Assembly: GCA_947625485.1 (NCBI GenBank)
Contig: CANQOP010000010.1
Span: forward strand, 1 to 64,000
DNA length: 64,000 nucleotides
Direction of reading: 5' to 3'
DNA from: an uncultured Clostridia bacterium
GTDB lineage: Bacteria > Bacillota > Clostridia > Oscillospirales > Acutalibacteraceae
The position numbers were made by a program, and so were the translations under genes. Positions 41,897 through 51,839 of the stretch are shown here, piece after piece. Each line of letters opens with the position of its first letter. Position 1 is the first letter of the stretch. The notes beneath the pieces were generated by a model that was not told the DNA's origin, ran no database searches, and saw only the letters and a program-made list of their open reading frames with translations.

Positions 41897-42445
41897 ATGA
41901 AAAAAATTACACTTCCGCTTACGGACGAACAGATAAGCACTCTCAAAGCAGGCGACAGCGTTCTGCTTTCGGGTTCGATGATAACAGGACGTGACGCGGC
42001 TCACAAGCGGCTCTTTGAGCTCGCGGAGAGGGGCGAGGCTCTGCCCGTGGATATAAAAGGCGAGACAATTTATTACGTCGGACCGGCACCGGCAAAGCCC
42101 GGCTACGCCGTAGGTCCCGCAGGTCCGACATCAAGCTACAGAATGGACAAGTACGCTCCCACTCTTCTCGATATGGGGCTAAAGGGAATGGTCGGCAAGG
42201 GTGCGCGTAATCAGGACGTAATCGACGCAATCGTGCGCAATCACGCCGTATATTTCGCCGCAATCGGGGGCGCGGCGGCTTTAATCGCGAAGAGCATAAA
42301 GAAAAACGAGCCTATCTGTTACGAGGACCTCGGTACTGAAGCGGTACGCCGCTATGAGGTGGAGAATTTCCCGTGCATAGTGGTAATCGATAGTGAGGGT
42401 AACAACATTTACGAAACCGAGCCGAAAAAATACCGCGAGGAGTAA
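41897..42445 (+). CDS. Fumarate hydratase class I, beta subunit
   Basis: 182 residues from ATG 41897 after AAGGAA; an upstream in-frame start at 41870 lies inside the repeat. Family segments include GDSVLLSGSMITGRDAAHKR, YVGPAP, GPTSSYRMD and GKGARNQDV. It completes the active site of the alpha subunit. The GNAT gene follows 3 bases later. Confidence 0.92.
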   Translation: MKKITLPLTDEQISTLKAGDSVLLSGSMITGRDAAHKRLFELAERGEALPVDIKGETIYYVGPAPAKPGYAVGPAGPTSSYRMDKYAPTLLDMGLKGMVGKGARNQDVIDAIVRNHAVYFAAIGGAAALIAKSIKKNEPICYEDLGTEAVRRYEVENFPCIVVIDSEGNNIYETEPKKYREE

Positions 42446-42448
42446 GAT

Positions 42449-42937
42449 ATGGACGTGACGGTACGAAAATATACTACCGAGGATATACCAAGAATGATAG
42501 AAATATGGAACGAGGTTGTCGGGGACGGCGAGGCGTTCCCACAGACAGAGTGTCTTAATTTTGAGAGCGGCGCGGAGTTTTTCTCCTCTCAGTCCCACTG
42601 CGGTGTAGCCGAAGATGAAAGCGGAGAGCTGCTCGGACTTTACATTCTGCACCCGAATAACGTCGGTCGGTGCGGTCATATCTGTAACGCGAGCTATGCG
42701 GTAGATTCGAGGGCAAGGGGTAATCATATCGGAGAGGCTCTTGTTCGCGACTCGATTGAACAGGGCAGAGCGAACGGATTCCGTATTCTCCAGTTTAACG
42801 CGGTCGTCCGCTCGAATAAAGCTGCCCGAAAGCTCTACGAAAAGCTCGGATTTACTCCTCTAGGAGTGATACCGAACGGCTTTTTAGACAAAAGCGGAGA
42901 ATATGTGGATATAGTTCCGTACTATATCGAGTTTTAA
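42449..42937 (+). CDS. GNAT-family N-acetyltransferase
   Basis: 162 residues. The acetyl-CoA site is in ASYAVDSRARGNHIGEALV (about 90-108) and the C-terminal NKAARKLYEKLGFTPLG is typical of the fold. Substrate unknown. It is coupled to fumarase beta by a 3-base gap and ends at the hairpin at 42951. Confidence 0.9.
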   Translation: MDVTVRKYTTEDIPRMIEIWNEVVGDGEAFPQTECLNFESGAEFFSSQSHCGVAEDESGELLGLYILHPNNVGRCGHICNASYAVDSRARGNHIGEALVRDSIEQGRANGFRILQFNAVVRSNKAARKLYEKLGFTPLGVIPNGFLDKSGEYVDIVPYYIEF

Positions 42938-42950
42938 TAGGAGCGAAATC

Positions 42951-42979
42951 AAAAAGGTTGGCGTAATGCCAACCTTTTT
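42951..42979. terminator. Bidirectional intrinsic terminator
   Basis: AAAAAGGTTGGC/GCCAACCTTTTT with a GTAAT loop. It serves the fumarase-GNAT operon and the converging rnf operon. Confidence 0.9.
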
Positions 42980-43040
42980 ATCTGTATCAGTAAATTATTT
43001 ATTAATTGCGAACCGGACATTGTGAATTGGGTATCAAGCA

Positions 43041-43859
43041 TTACACCCTATGCAGTCCGTTTTCGTCGTACATTAAAATACAGTTTGTCGTGCAATTTGC
43101 GGCGCATTCTCCGCATCCCGTGCATTTTTCGGGGTCTATAACCGCGACGTTGTCAATCACGTTTATTGCTCCGCCGGGACATACCTTTACGCACTTGCGG
43201 CAGCCGATACATCCGTTTGAGCAGACCTTGCGAGTAACCGCGCCCTTATCCCTGCTGCTGCAGCTCACGACCGCCTGAGCCTTATCTGCTATTATCATAG
43301 AGATAAGACCGTTAGGACACGTTTTAGCGCACATTCCGCAGCCGATACAACGGCTTTGGTTTATGTGGGCTATTCCGTTTTCAATGCAGATAGCGTCCTT
43401 GGGACACACCTTCTGACAGTCGCCCATTCCGAGACAGCCGTATGTACACTCGCCTTTTCCGCCGAAAAGGAGATTTGCCGCTCTGCAGCTTTCCATTCCA
43501 CGGTAGTCTACTCTGTCCTTGGTATGTTCGCAGTCGCCGCAGCAGTGTATAACGGCGATCTGCTTTTTAACCTCGGAAAACTCCACTCCGAGCGCTTCGC
43601 TTAGCTGTTTTGCGACAGCCTCAGCGCCGGGTATGCACAGGTTCGTGGGCACACTGTCGTTCTCCACAAGAGCCTTGGCGTATCCGTCGCAGCCTGCATA
43701 GCCGCACGCGCCGCAGTTAGCACCGGGGAGACACTCGCGCACGGCGGGAAATCTCTCGTCCTCCTTGACTTCCATAATTTTTGATGCAACGACGAGCACA
43801 GCCGCGCATATAATTCCGATAATAACAACGGGGATAACCGCTGTAAGAATTTCCGTCAT
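43041..43859 (-). CDS. rnfB: Electron transport complex subunit RnfB (ferredoxin-like)
   Basis: 272 residues. An N-terminal membrane helix is followed by the Fe-S motif CLPGANCGACGYAGC (about 43-57) and, in the second half, several 4Fe-4S motifs (CIGCGMCAKTC, CIGCRKCVKVC, CTGCGECAANC). RnfB accepts electrons from ferredoxin and passes them into the membrane complex. It is the last gene of the rnfCDGEAB operon, as in other Firmicutes. Confidence 0.95.
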   Translation of the reverse strand: MTEILTAVIPVVIIGIICAAVLVVASKIMEVKEDERFPAVRECLPGANCGACGYAGCDGYAKALVENDSVPTNLCIPGAEAVAKQLSEALGVEFSEVKKQIAVIHCCGDCEHTKDRVDYRGMESCRAANLLFGGKGECTYGCLGMGDCQKVCPKDAICIENGIAHINQSRCIGCGMCAKTCPNGLISMIIADKAQAVVSCSSRDKGAVTRKVCSNGCIGCRKCVKVCPGGAINVIDNVAVIDPEKCTGCGECAANCTTNCILMYDENGLHRV

Positions 43860-43874
43860 ATTACAGCACCTCCG

Positions 43875-44465
43875 TTAAGCAAACAGGTTTTCGATAACAC
43901 CGCCGAAGCCCATAAAGGAAAGGGAGGTAATCGACGCCGCTATGAGGGTAATGGGAAGTCCCTGAAAATTCTTAGGAATATCCGCGCCCTCGAGCTTTGA
44001 GCGCACGCCCGAGAACATTACCATAGCGAGGAAGAATCCGAGTCCGCTTCCGAGTGAGTTTACCATAGCCTCGGCGAAGGTGTAGCCCTCGTCAATGTTG
44101 AGAATTGTTACGCCGAGCACAGCGCAGTTCGTGGTGATAAGCGGAAGATATACGCCGAGCGACTTGTGCAAGGCGGGTATGTAACGCTTTAAGACGATTT
44201 CAACGAGCTGTACCAGAGCCGCGATAACGAGGATAAACACGATAGTCTGTAGATATCCTAGTCCGTTCGGGTTGAGCAGATACATCTGTATCGGCCAAGT
44301 CGCGGCTGTAGCCATAAGCATTACGAATATAACCGCAAGGCTCATTCCCGTGGCGGAGTCGAGTTTTTTTGAAACGCCGAGGAACGGACAAATTCCGAGA
44401 AAACGCGACAGAACGTAGTTGTTTATAAATACAGCCGAGAGGAGAATAATGATAAACTTAGTCAT
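43875..44465 (-). CDS. rnfA: Electron transport complex subunit RnfA
   Basis: 196 residues from ATG 44465; the frame extends upstream inside rnfE and that part is not used. About six membrane helices. The N-terminal FINNYVLSRFLGICPFLG and later ITTNCAVLGVT are family signatures, with Cys that bind a cluster between RnfA and RnfE. It overlaps rnfE by 8 bases. Confidence 0.95.
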   Translation of the reverse strand: MTKFIIILLSAVFINNYVLSRFLGICPFLGVSKKLDSATGMSLAVIFVMLMATAATWPIQMYLLNPNGLGYLQTIVFILVIAALVQLVEIVLKRYIPALHKSLGVYLPLITTNCAVLGVTILNIDEGYTFAEAMVNSLGSGLGFFLAMVMFSGVRSKLEGADIPKNFQGLPITLIAASITSLSFMGFGGVIENLFA

Positions 44466-45135
44466 TGTTTTCCTCCTTTGCGCAGTTGTTGCCGTGGCAC
44501 AATGCAGCGGACGGACAGCCGGCGCATCCAAATTCCTTCTTCTTCGGCTTTTCCTTGCCAAACTTATTAACCGCCGCTATGAGCAGTCCGAACACGAAGA
44601 AACCGCCGGGAGCCATAGTGAGGATAGAAATATTATTTTGTGCGAGTACGGGTATCTCAACGCCGAGGAATGTGCCGCTTCCGAACACCTCGCGGATAGC
44701 AGCCATAAGGAAGAGAGCAAGGGTAAAGCCTGCGCCCATTCCGAGCGCGTCAACGGCGGAATCTATAACACCGTTTTTGTTCGCGAACATCTCGGCTCTG
44801 CCGAGGATAATGCAGTTTACCACTATTAAAGGCAGGTAAATTCCGAGAGATTTGTCCAGCGCGGGAGCGAAAGCCTTAACGAGCATCTGTACCATTGTAA
44901 CAAAGCCTGCGATAAGAACGATGTAGCACGGGATACGAACCTTGTCGGGGATAACCCTGCGGAGGGCGGAGATTACGATATTGGAGCAAAGCAGAACGAC
45001 CGTAGCCGCTACGCCCATACCGAGCGCGCTCTCAACTCCCGTTGATGTCGCAAGAGTGGGACAGGTTCCTAAGATAAGCACTAAAACGGGATTTTCCCTG
45101 ATTAAACCCTTTGAGAAGTTTTGCAGTTTGGTCAC
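44458..45135 (-). CDS. rnfE: Electron transport complex subunit RnfE
   Basis: 225 residues with about six helices. ENPVLVLILGTCPTLATSTG near the start and IVVNCIILGRAE are family signatures and hold the cluster Cys. The C-terminal tail has four extra Cys (CAGCPSAALCHGNNC), which is not part of the core family and could bind metal. It starts one base after rnfG ends. Confidence 0.95.
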   Translation of the reverse strand: MTKLQNFSKGLIRENPVLVLILGTCPTLATSTGVESALGMGVAATVVLLCSNIVISALRRVIPDKVRIPCYIVLIAGFVTMVQMLVKAFAPALDKSLGIYLPLIVVNCIILGRAEMFANKNGVIDSAVDALGMGAGFTLALFLMAAIREVFGSGTFLGVEIPVLAQNNISILTMAPGGFFVFGLLIAAVNKFGKEKPKKKEFGCAGCPSAALCHGNNCAKEENND

Positions 45136-45669
45136 TTACTTCGCCTCCTTTACCATAGCATACGCGTCAAACGCGCTTTGAATTGCCTTTTTATATGCGG
45201 TCGATGAAATCGTCGCGCCGCTTATCGCGTCAACCTTGTCGAGAGTGTCCGCGGTTTTTCCGACGTACTGACTTCTATACGGCTCGTCTGCCGTTTTTGA
45301 GCCCAGTCCGCTTGTTTCCGAGTGGGAGAGGGTTTTGCTCTTTTCGATAGAACCGTCCGACTTAATTCCGCATATAAGCTTCATATCGCCGCCGTAGCCC
45401 TTTACGCTGAGCATAAAAACATATCCTGCGCCGTTGGAAGCCTTATAGACCTCTGTTACCTCCTCGGGAAGATTTTTTACGTCCATAAGCGTAAAGCTGT
45501 CCGCCTCGCTGAGCACCTCGGCTCTCGCCTCTGCGGCGGCTTTTTCATCAGCCGCTTTAATTATCGGAGAGGTGACGAGGTTTATGTAAGCGAGCATAGC
45601 CGTGACAACGAGACAGATGCACGTAAGCACAGCAATCGGAGAGACTATTTCCTTTACGTTCCTCTTCAT
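45136..45669 (-). CDS. rnfG: Electron transport complex subunit RnfG (covalent FMN)
   Basis: 177 residues. One N-terminal helix (about 12-34) and an outside FMN-binding domain with SGATISS, in which Thr153 is the expected FMN attachment site. The gene overlaps rnfD by 4 bases. Confidence 0.95.
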   Translation of the reverse strand: MKRNVKEIVSPIAVLTCICLVVTAMLAYINLVTSPIIKAADEKAAAEARAEVLSEADSFTLMDVKNLPEEVTEVYKASNGAGYVFMLSVKGYGGDMKLICGIKSDGSIEKSKTLSHSETSGLGSKTADEPYRSQYVGKTADTLDKVDAISGATISSTAYKKAIQSAFDAYAMVKEAK

Positions 45670-46586
45670 TTCCCTGCACCTCCCGTGAGCGGCTTGTGGC
45701 GCGTGAGCTTTGATATATACGGCGTGAGTATGTTCATCAGGAGAATCGAGAACGATACGCCCTCGGGGAAGTTACCCCAGAAACGGATAAGCACTGTGAT
45801 AAGTCCGCAGCCTATGCCGAATATGATTTTTCCGAGCTTTGTGGGAGGAGTGGAGGAGTAGTCGGTAGCCATAAAGAATGCGCCGATTATAAGTCCGCCG
45901 CCCATAAGCTGATAGAGGACGTCTTTTCCGCAGATTAGCGACATAATCGCTACCGTACCGATGAACGCCGCGGGCGTATGCCACGATATTACGCGCCTTA
46001 TAAGCAGGTACGCGCCGCCGATAAGCAGAGCAAGTACGCAGGTCTCGCCGAGACAGCCGCCTCTCCAGCCGAGGAACATATTAAAATACGACGGCAGAGC
46101 GCTCGTCTCGCCCTTGGAAATAAGAGAGAGCGGCGTTGCGGATGAAACCGCGTCGGGGAAGGTCCACGTCGTCATCGTTCCCGAAAACGCCGTCATCATA
46201 ATTATACGCGCCGTGATAGCGGGGTTTGCGAAGTTCTGACCTATACCGCCGAACAGCTGTTTTACCACAACTATTGCGACGATACTGCCGAAAGCCGCCT
46301 GCCAAAGAGGAATAGATACGGGGAGATTGAACGCGAGGAGCATACCCGTTACGACCGCCGAAAGGTCGGATATTGTGTTTTCTTTCTTGCAGGCTTTCTC
46401 AAAAAGCCACTCCGAAAGAACGCACACAGCAACGCACACACCGATTACGAGCAGTGCTCTGAAGCCGAAGATGATTACAGACGCAATCGCGGCGGGAACA
46501 AGCGCGAGAACAACGTCCAGCATAATGCGCTGCGTTGAGTTTTTGTTGTATATATGAGGTGAGACAGAGGAGATTAACTTCATCAT
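45666..46586 (-). CDS. rnfD: Electron transport complex subunit RnfD (covalent FMN)
   Basis: 306 residues with about nine helices. SSATPLSL holds Thr151, the expected FMN attachment site. IGQNFANPAITARI is a family signature. Two consecutive ATG codons open the gene; it overlaps rnfC by 4 bases. Confidence 0.95.
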   Translation of the reverse strand: MMKLISSVSPHIYNKNSTQRIMLDVVLALVPAAIASVIIFGFRALLVIGVCVAVCVLSEWLFEKACKKENTISDLSAVVTGMLLAFNLPVSIPLWQAAFGSIVAIVVVKQLFGGIGQNFANPAITARIIMMTAFSGTMTTWTFPDAVSSATPLSLISKGETSALPSYFNMFLGWRGGCLGETCVLALLIGGAYLLIRRVISWHTPAAFIGTVAIMSLICGKDVLYQLMGGGLIIGAFFMATDYSSTPPTKLGKIIFGIGCGLITVLIRFWGNFPEGVSFSILLMNILTPYISKLTRHKPLTGGAGK

Positions 46587-47902
46587 TTTGCCTCCTTGTT
46601 TTTCGAGAGGTAATCGCGCAGCTTAGCTTTAGCGAGCTTGTTCGTCTGTATGAGCGGACGTTTCGCCGGACATACGTAGGAGCAGCAGCCGCATTCCATA
46701 CAGAGGTCAACGTTCAAAGCCCTGAGCTGTTCCGGGTCGTCGGTTTTGTAAGCGAGAGAAATCGCGCGCGGGTCGAGCCGCAGCGGACAGTGGTTAATAC
46801 ACATACCGCATCCTATGCACTGGGTGGTTTTTGGCGGAACGGCGTCCTTTTCGTTCATAGCGATAATCGCGTTCGTCATTTTTAACACGGGAGTGTCGAG
46901 TGAGGGGACGGCTATGCCCATCATAGGACCTCCGTAAATGACCTTTGCAGGCTCGCCCTTTGTGCCGCCTGCGCCATCGAGCAGGTCCTCTATAGATGTG
47001 CCTATCGGCGCGATAACGTTCTTTGGCTCTTTTACAGCCGAGCCGTCAACCGTGATACACTTTTCAACGAGCGGCATACCCGTCTCAAGGTACTCTGCGA
47101 TGAACGCGAGAGTCGTGACGTTTATAACGATTACTCCCACGTCGAGCGGAAGTCCGCCCTTAGGAATAATTTTTTTGGTAGTATTGTATACGAGAACTTT
47201 CTCGCCGCCCTGCGGATAAATCGCAGGCAAAACGTGCACCTCGACGCCGTCCGTCTGTTCGGACAGCTCCTTCATACGTTTAATCGCCGCCTGCTTGTTG
47301 TTTTCTATGCCGATTATAAAACGCTTTGCGCCAAGATATTTTTTGAGCGCTCCGATACCCTTGAATATGTACTCCGATTTGTCGAGCATTGTGCGCGTGT
47401 CCGAGGTTATATACGGCTCGCACTCTGCGGCGTTTATAATTACAGCTTCGATTTTCGACAGGTCGTCGACTCCTAGCTTCACGAAGGTCGGAAATCCCGC
47501 TCCTCCGAGGCCGACAACGCCGCTCTTCTTTACGGCTTTTACAAAGCTGTCAAAGTCGCTCACATACGGAGGAGCAAGCTCCTCGAACGGAGTCTGCAAA
47601 CCGTCCGTCTTTATCGTGACCGCAGGAACCGCTGAGCCCGTGGAAATAATTATATCGTCAATTTTCTGTACCGTACCCGAAACGCTCGAGTGTATGGGAG
47701 AGGAAATAAATCCGTCCTGTTCGGCGATGAGCTGACCGACCTTTACCTCGTCGCCGCGCTTAACGGCGACCGACGCGGGCTTGCCTATGTGCATTGACAT
47801 AGGTATAGTCACCGTCTCGGGCACGGGAATCCAAACAGGCGCCATTTCGGCGGTGTTCTTCCTGTGCGGGACGTGAATACCGTGTAATCTCATAATGTTC
47901 AT
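46583..47902 (-). CDS. rnfC: Electron transport complex subunit RnfC
   Basis: 439 residues from ATG 47902; a second ATG three codons later is possible. The N-terminal RnfC region, a nucleotide-binding Rossmann-like region (GLGGAGFPTFVK, EPYITSDTR) and two 4Fe-4S motifs (CIGCGMCINHCP and CMECGCCSYVCP) are in the usual order. RnfC carries the NAD(H) site. Its ribosome site GGAAAGG is supplied by the 3' end of the two-hairpin repeat. Confidence 0.95.
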   Translation of the reverse strand: MNIMRLHGIHVPHRKNTAEMAPVWIPVPETVTIPMSMHIGKPASVAVKRGDEVKVGQLIAEQDGFISSPIHSSVSGTVQKIDDIIISTGSAVPAVTIKTDGLQTPFEELAPPYVSDFDSFVKAVKKSGVVGLGGAGFPTFVKLGVDDLSKIEAVIINAAECEPYITSDTRTMLDKSEYIFKGIGALKKYLGAKRFIIGIENNKQAAIKRMKELSEQTDGVEVHVLPAIYPQGGEKVLVYNTTKKIIPKGGLPLDVGVIVINVTTLAFIAEYLETGMPLVEKCITVDGSAVKEPKNVIAPIGTSIEDLLDGAGGTKGEPAKVIYGGPMMGIAVPSLDTPVLKMTNAIIAMNEKDAVPPKTTQCIGCGMCINHCPLRLDPRAISLAYKTDDPEQLRALNVDLCMECGCCSYVCPAKRPLIQTNKLAKAKLRDYLSKNKEAK

Positions 47903-47909
47903 AGCCTTT

Positions 47910-48018
47910 CCGCCCACGAATAATAGTAAAATCCCAGAATATTCACGACCTTACCGTGGGCGGATAAGGCGTAAATGAAAATTCAGACGCCCCTCATCGC
48001 CGCTTGAGGCGAACTGAG
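47910..48018 (-). repeat. Two-hairpin repeat directly before rnfC
   Basis: Read on the minus strand: CTCAG and TGAG flanks around TCGCC/GGCGA (47997-48012), then CCGCCCAC (rc of 47955-47962) pairing with GTGGGCGG (rc of 47910-47937 region). Conserved blocks match the copy at 41773-41884 before fumarase beta. Confidence 0.7.
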
Positions 48019-48395
48019 AGAGCAAAATAATCAAATGACCTTTAATTTATAAGTCAGTATAAAATACCGCATATTACCCCAAATTAACTCCATTATAGTA
48101 TAGCACAAAACCTCATTATATCCAATATGTAATTGTTAGAAATTTAACGAATTTACACGAATTTTTTGTATTAGCCGCGAAAAAAGTCCGCGTGTTTGTT
48201 GGAACAGACCATATCTATACTATCAATATGAATAAAACCGCGTTTAATATGAAAAAACTGATTCCGCAAAAGCGAAATCAGTTCATTTCATCAATATGTT
48301 TAAAACAGCGATAACTGCTCGTGTTTTTCGGAAAAGCGGTAAAAATTATCAAGGCAGCGGTCTTTGTTGCTTTCTATACCGTTTCAATATGAATT
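48019..48395. other. Intergenic region upstream of rnfC
   Basis: Two TATAAT-like hexamers on the minus strand (48092-48097 and 48115-48120) are candidates for the rnf promoter, though no good -35 is seen. Three copies of CAATATG lie between 48220 and 48395. A minus-strand terminator is at 48252-48283. No gene is seen. Confidence 0.4.
48252..48283 (-). terminator. Intrinsic terminator on minus strand
   Basis: AACTGATTCCGC pairs with GCGAAATCAGTT (one mismatch) around AAAA; on the minus strand TTTTTTC follows. It lies about 110 bases beyond the lipoprotein stop. Confidence 0.6.
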
Positions 48396-48923
48396 TTAAC
48401 GTTTGTCAACTGTAAAAGTAGTTTCAATGTAGTAATCCTTCGCGTCCTTTTCCTTAAACTTAGGCTCGTAATCTCCGCTCTCTCCGAGCGTCACCCATTC
48501 CACAGGGTCATAAACCGTAATATACACACGTATTTTGTACTTCCCCGGCGTCAGATATTGTTCCTCATCCAAAAAATTAGCCTCAAAATGCCACTTTTCA
48601 GTGTTGTTATTCTCGAACGGAGAAATTAATTGCAATATATCATCGACAAAGATAGTGGTTTTTACTTCATCCCAATCGTTTCCGTTTTGTCTATATAGAT
48701 TGTATTCATGTTTATTAGAAACAGCACAATCTTTCGTGTTGTTAGTAATTATCGCTGCATACTTGCCGTCGTTGTCCTTTTTAACCGTCATATCCACATC
48801 GTATGCGCCTTTGACGGATTTAACCTCAGCCTTATCGTTGGATGAGGGTTCAGACGACGAACAAGCTGTCAGCAGACAGCAAAGAATAACCAAAAACAAA
48901 GAAAATATTTTTTTCCGAAACAT
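48396..48923 (-). CDS. Lipoprotein with Ig-like domain
   Basis: 175 residues. The signal peptide ends in LTAC (Cys21), so the protein is lipid-anchored. After a short Ser-rich spacer, residues about 40-175 form a beta-sandwich-like domain (NKHEYNLYRQ, LTPGKYKIRVYI) like a bacterial Ig-like domain. The ATG follows AGGAGG. Monocistronic. Role unknown. Confidence 0.75.
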   Translation of the reverse strand: MFRKKIFSLFLVILCCLLTACSSSEPSSNDKAEVKSVKGAYDVDMTVKKDNDGKYAAIITNNTKDCAVSNKHEYNLYRQNGNDWDEVKTTIFVDDILQLISPFENNNTEKWHFEANFLDEEQYLTPGKYKIRVYITVYDPVEWVTLGESGDYEPKFKEKDAKDYYIETTFTVDKR

Positions 48924-49212
48924 TTAATACACCTCCTGTATATACCAATACTTTCATAACACGTCATTTACTGTGTCGTTTTCGTTAATTCATTATTCGG
49001 TGTTCTTGCTATAAGTCCAACGCTTTCTCCCCGGAGGCACGATATTGCGCCTTATTAATACCACTGTTGCTTTATTGTAACACGATGAACAAAATATTAC
49101 AATTGTATAGAATACAGAAATTAACTGCATTCAATTGTGCGATATATACTAAAATTTGTTCACAAATTTGTGAACACTTTATTTAAATTTGCTATAGTTA
49201 CGAAAAAGTCGA
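48924..49212. other. Intergenic region with an 18-base perfect palindrome
   Basis: The region holds GTTCACAAATTTGTGAAC at 49158-49175, a perfect palindrome typical of a dimeric regulator site. No gene is seen; a minus-strand promoter for the lipoprotein probably lies here but no clear pair of hexamers was found. Confidence 0.45.
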
Positions 49213-49236
49213 AAAAAAGCCGCCTTTCGGCGGCTC
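49213..49236 (-). terminator. Intrinsic terminator of guaB
   Basis: GCCGCC/GGCGGC with a TTTC loop; the minus strand continues TTTTTTTCG. Confidence 0.9.
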
Positions 49237-49239
49237 TTA

Positions 49240-50766
<1,527 letters not shown>

Positions 50767-50768
50767 TT

Positions 50769-50797
50769 ATTATACCAAAATAACCATAAACCTGCAA
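50769..50797 (-). promoter_or_regulatory. Promoter of guaB
   Basis: On the minus strand TTGCAG (50797-50792) and TATAAT (50774-50769) are 17 bases apart, with an extended -10 (TGG before TATAAT). Confidence 0.65.
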
Positions 50798-50836
50798 GAA
50801 GAAATTTCAGTAAAAAAAATGATTTTTTTATATATA

Positions 50837-50865
50837 TTGACAACTTCGATTTATCACGATAAAAT
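50837..50865 (+). promoter_or_regulatory. Promoter of the lipoprotein gene at 50912
   Basis: A perfect TTGACA (50837-50842) and TAAAAT (50860-50865), 17 bases apart, divergent from guaB. Confidence 0.7.
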
Positions 50866-50911
50866 CTATATTGCAATTAAATTACAAAGACCGTAACAGG
50901 AGGAAAAATAA

Positions 50912-51634
50912 ATGAAGAAAACCGTCTCATTATTGCTTTCATTTCTGATAATGATTTCTGCCGCCGCTTTCGGCGGATGTAATAAAACAGAGCCGAAAAA
51001 GACCGAGCCCTCTACAGGGGCAGCAAAGTCCGGGAAGGTAAGGTCAAGCGAAAAGGAGCTCGGAAAGTACCTGAAAAAATCTACCAAGGGAGACAATCCG
51101 ATTTACGGTACGTGGCAGCTCGAAAATTACAGCTATTTGAGTTTTGTTTTCCGCAACGATAATCTTGCCGAAATGGTTATGGGTACGGAGGGCGATTTCA
51201 CTGCTCTCAGCATTGATGAGAAGAACAAGACTGTCACAGTCCAGTTTATTATTGGACTCAACGGAACATACAGTTACTCCGTCTCCGACGACGGTAAGAT
51301 ACTTTCGCTCAGGCAAGGCGGAAAAACAACTGTTCTCAAGCGCTGCGAGGACTATGATATTATTCCTGATATGCCAAAAAAACCTAAGGTCGATGATGAA
51401 ATTCTCGGCTGGTGGGAGAGTGAAAACGGACTTATTTACTACTTCGGCGGCGACGGAATTATGTACTCCAATCAGATAAGTATGGAAACGGGCTACACCT
51501 ACACGGCTAAGAAAGGAAAAATTAGCGCAGTTTACGAGTACGGCGGGAACGTAAAAGACGAACTCAGCTATAAGTACAAAAACGGAACACTTATTATCGA
51601 CGGGAATAAGTATAAAAGAATAGATAATGTATAA
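50912..51634 (+). CDS. Lipoprotein of unknown function
   Basis: 240 residues. The signal peptide ends FGGC (Cys23). A Lys/Thr/Pro/Ser spacer follows, then two similar beta-rich parts (each with a GTW or GWW start, YGTWQLENY and LGWWESENG), suggesting a duplicated small domain of about 85 residues. AGGAGG precedes the ATG. Monocistronic, from a strong promoter divergent to guaB. Function unknown. Confidence 0.75.
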   Translation: MKKTVSLLLSFLIMISAAAFGGCNKTEPKKTEPSTGAAKSGKVRSSEKELGKYLKKSTKGDNPIYGTWQLENYSYLSFVFRNDNLAEMVMGTEGDFTALSIDEKNKTVTVQFIIGLNGTYSYSVSDDGKILSLRQGGKTTVLKRCEDYDIIPDMPKKPKVDDEILGWWESENGLIYYFGGDGIMYSNQISMETGYTYTAKKGKISAVYEYGGNVKDELSYKYKNGTLIIDGNKYKRIDNV

Positions 51635-51695
51635 TTATGCTGATTTCGCACAATAAAAATAAAAGAATATAAATATATTCCGAAATATATTCAGA

Positions 51696-51838
51696 CCGTT
51701 GGTTAAGACGTATGCCGCGCAAAGCGGACTGTCGCGGTGAATTACGATTCGCCGAACGCGACCGCTCCGTATACGGCGCTTTAGGCGCGAGGGCGCGTGC
51801 CGCGGTAACCGTTGACGGGTACGGCAACAGGCGGCAGG
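51696..51838. other. GC-rich multi-hairpin intergenic element
   Basis: Unlike other intergenic regions this stretch is GC-rich and folds on paper into successive hairpins: CGGTGAAT/ATTCGCCG with a TACG loop (51735-51754) inside GTCG/CGAC, and TGCCG/CGGCA around GTAACCG-TTGA-CGGGTAC (about 51799-51828). It could be a repeat or a structured RNA. I cannot match it to a known family. Confidence 0.4.
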
Positions 51839-51839
51839 G

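Noticed and set aside
43041-47902. Na+-translocating NADH:quinone reductase (Nqr)
   Set aside because: Subunit order C-D-G-E-A-B and the ferredoxin-type RnfB identify Rnf; no NqrF is present.
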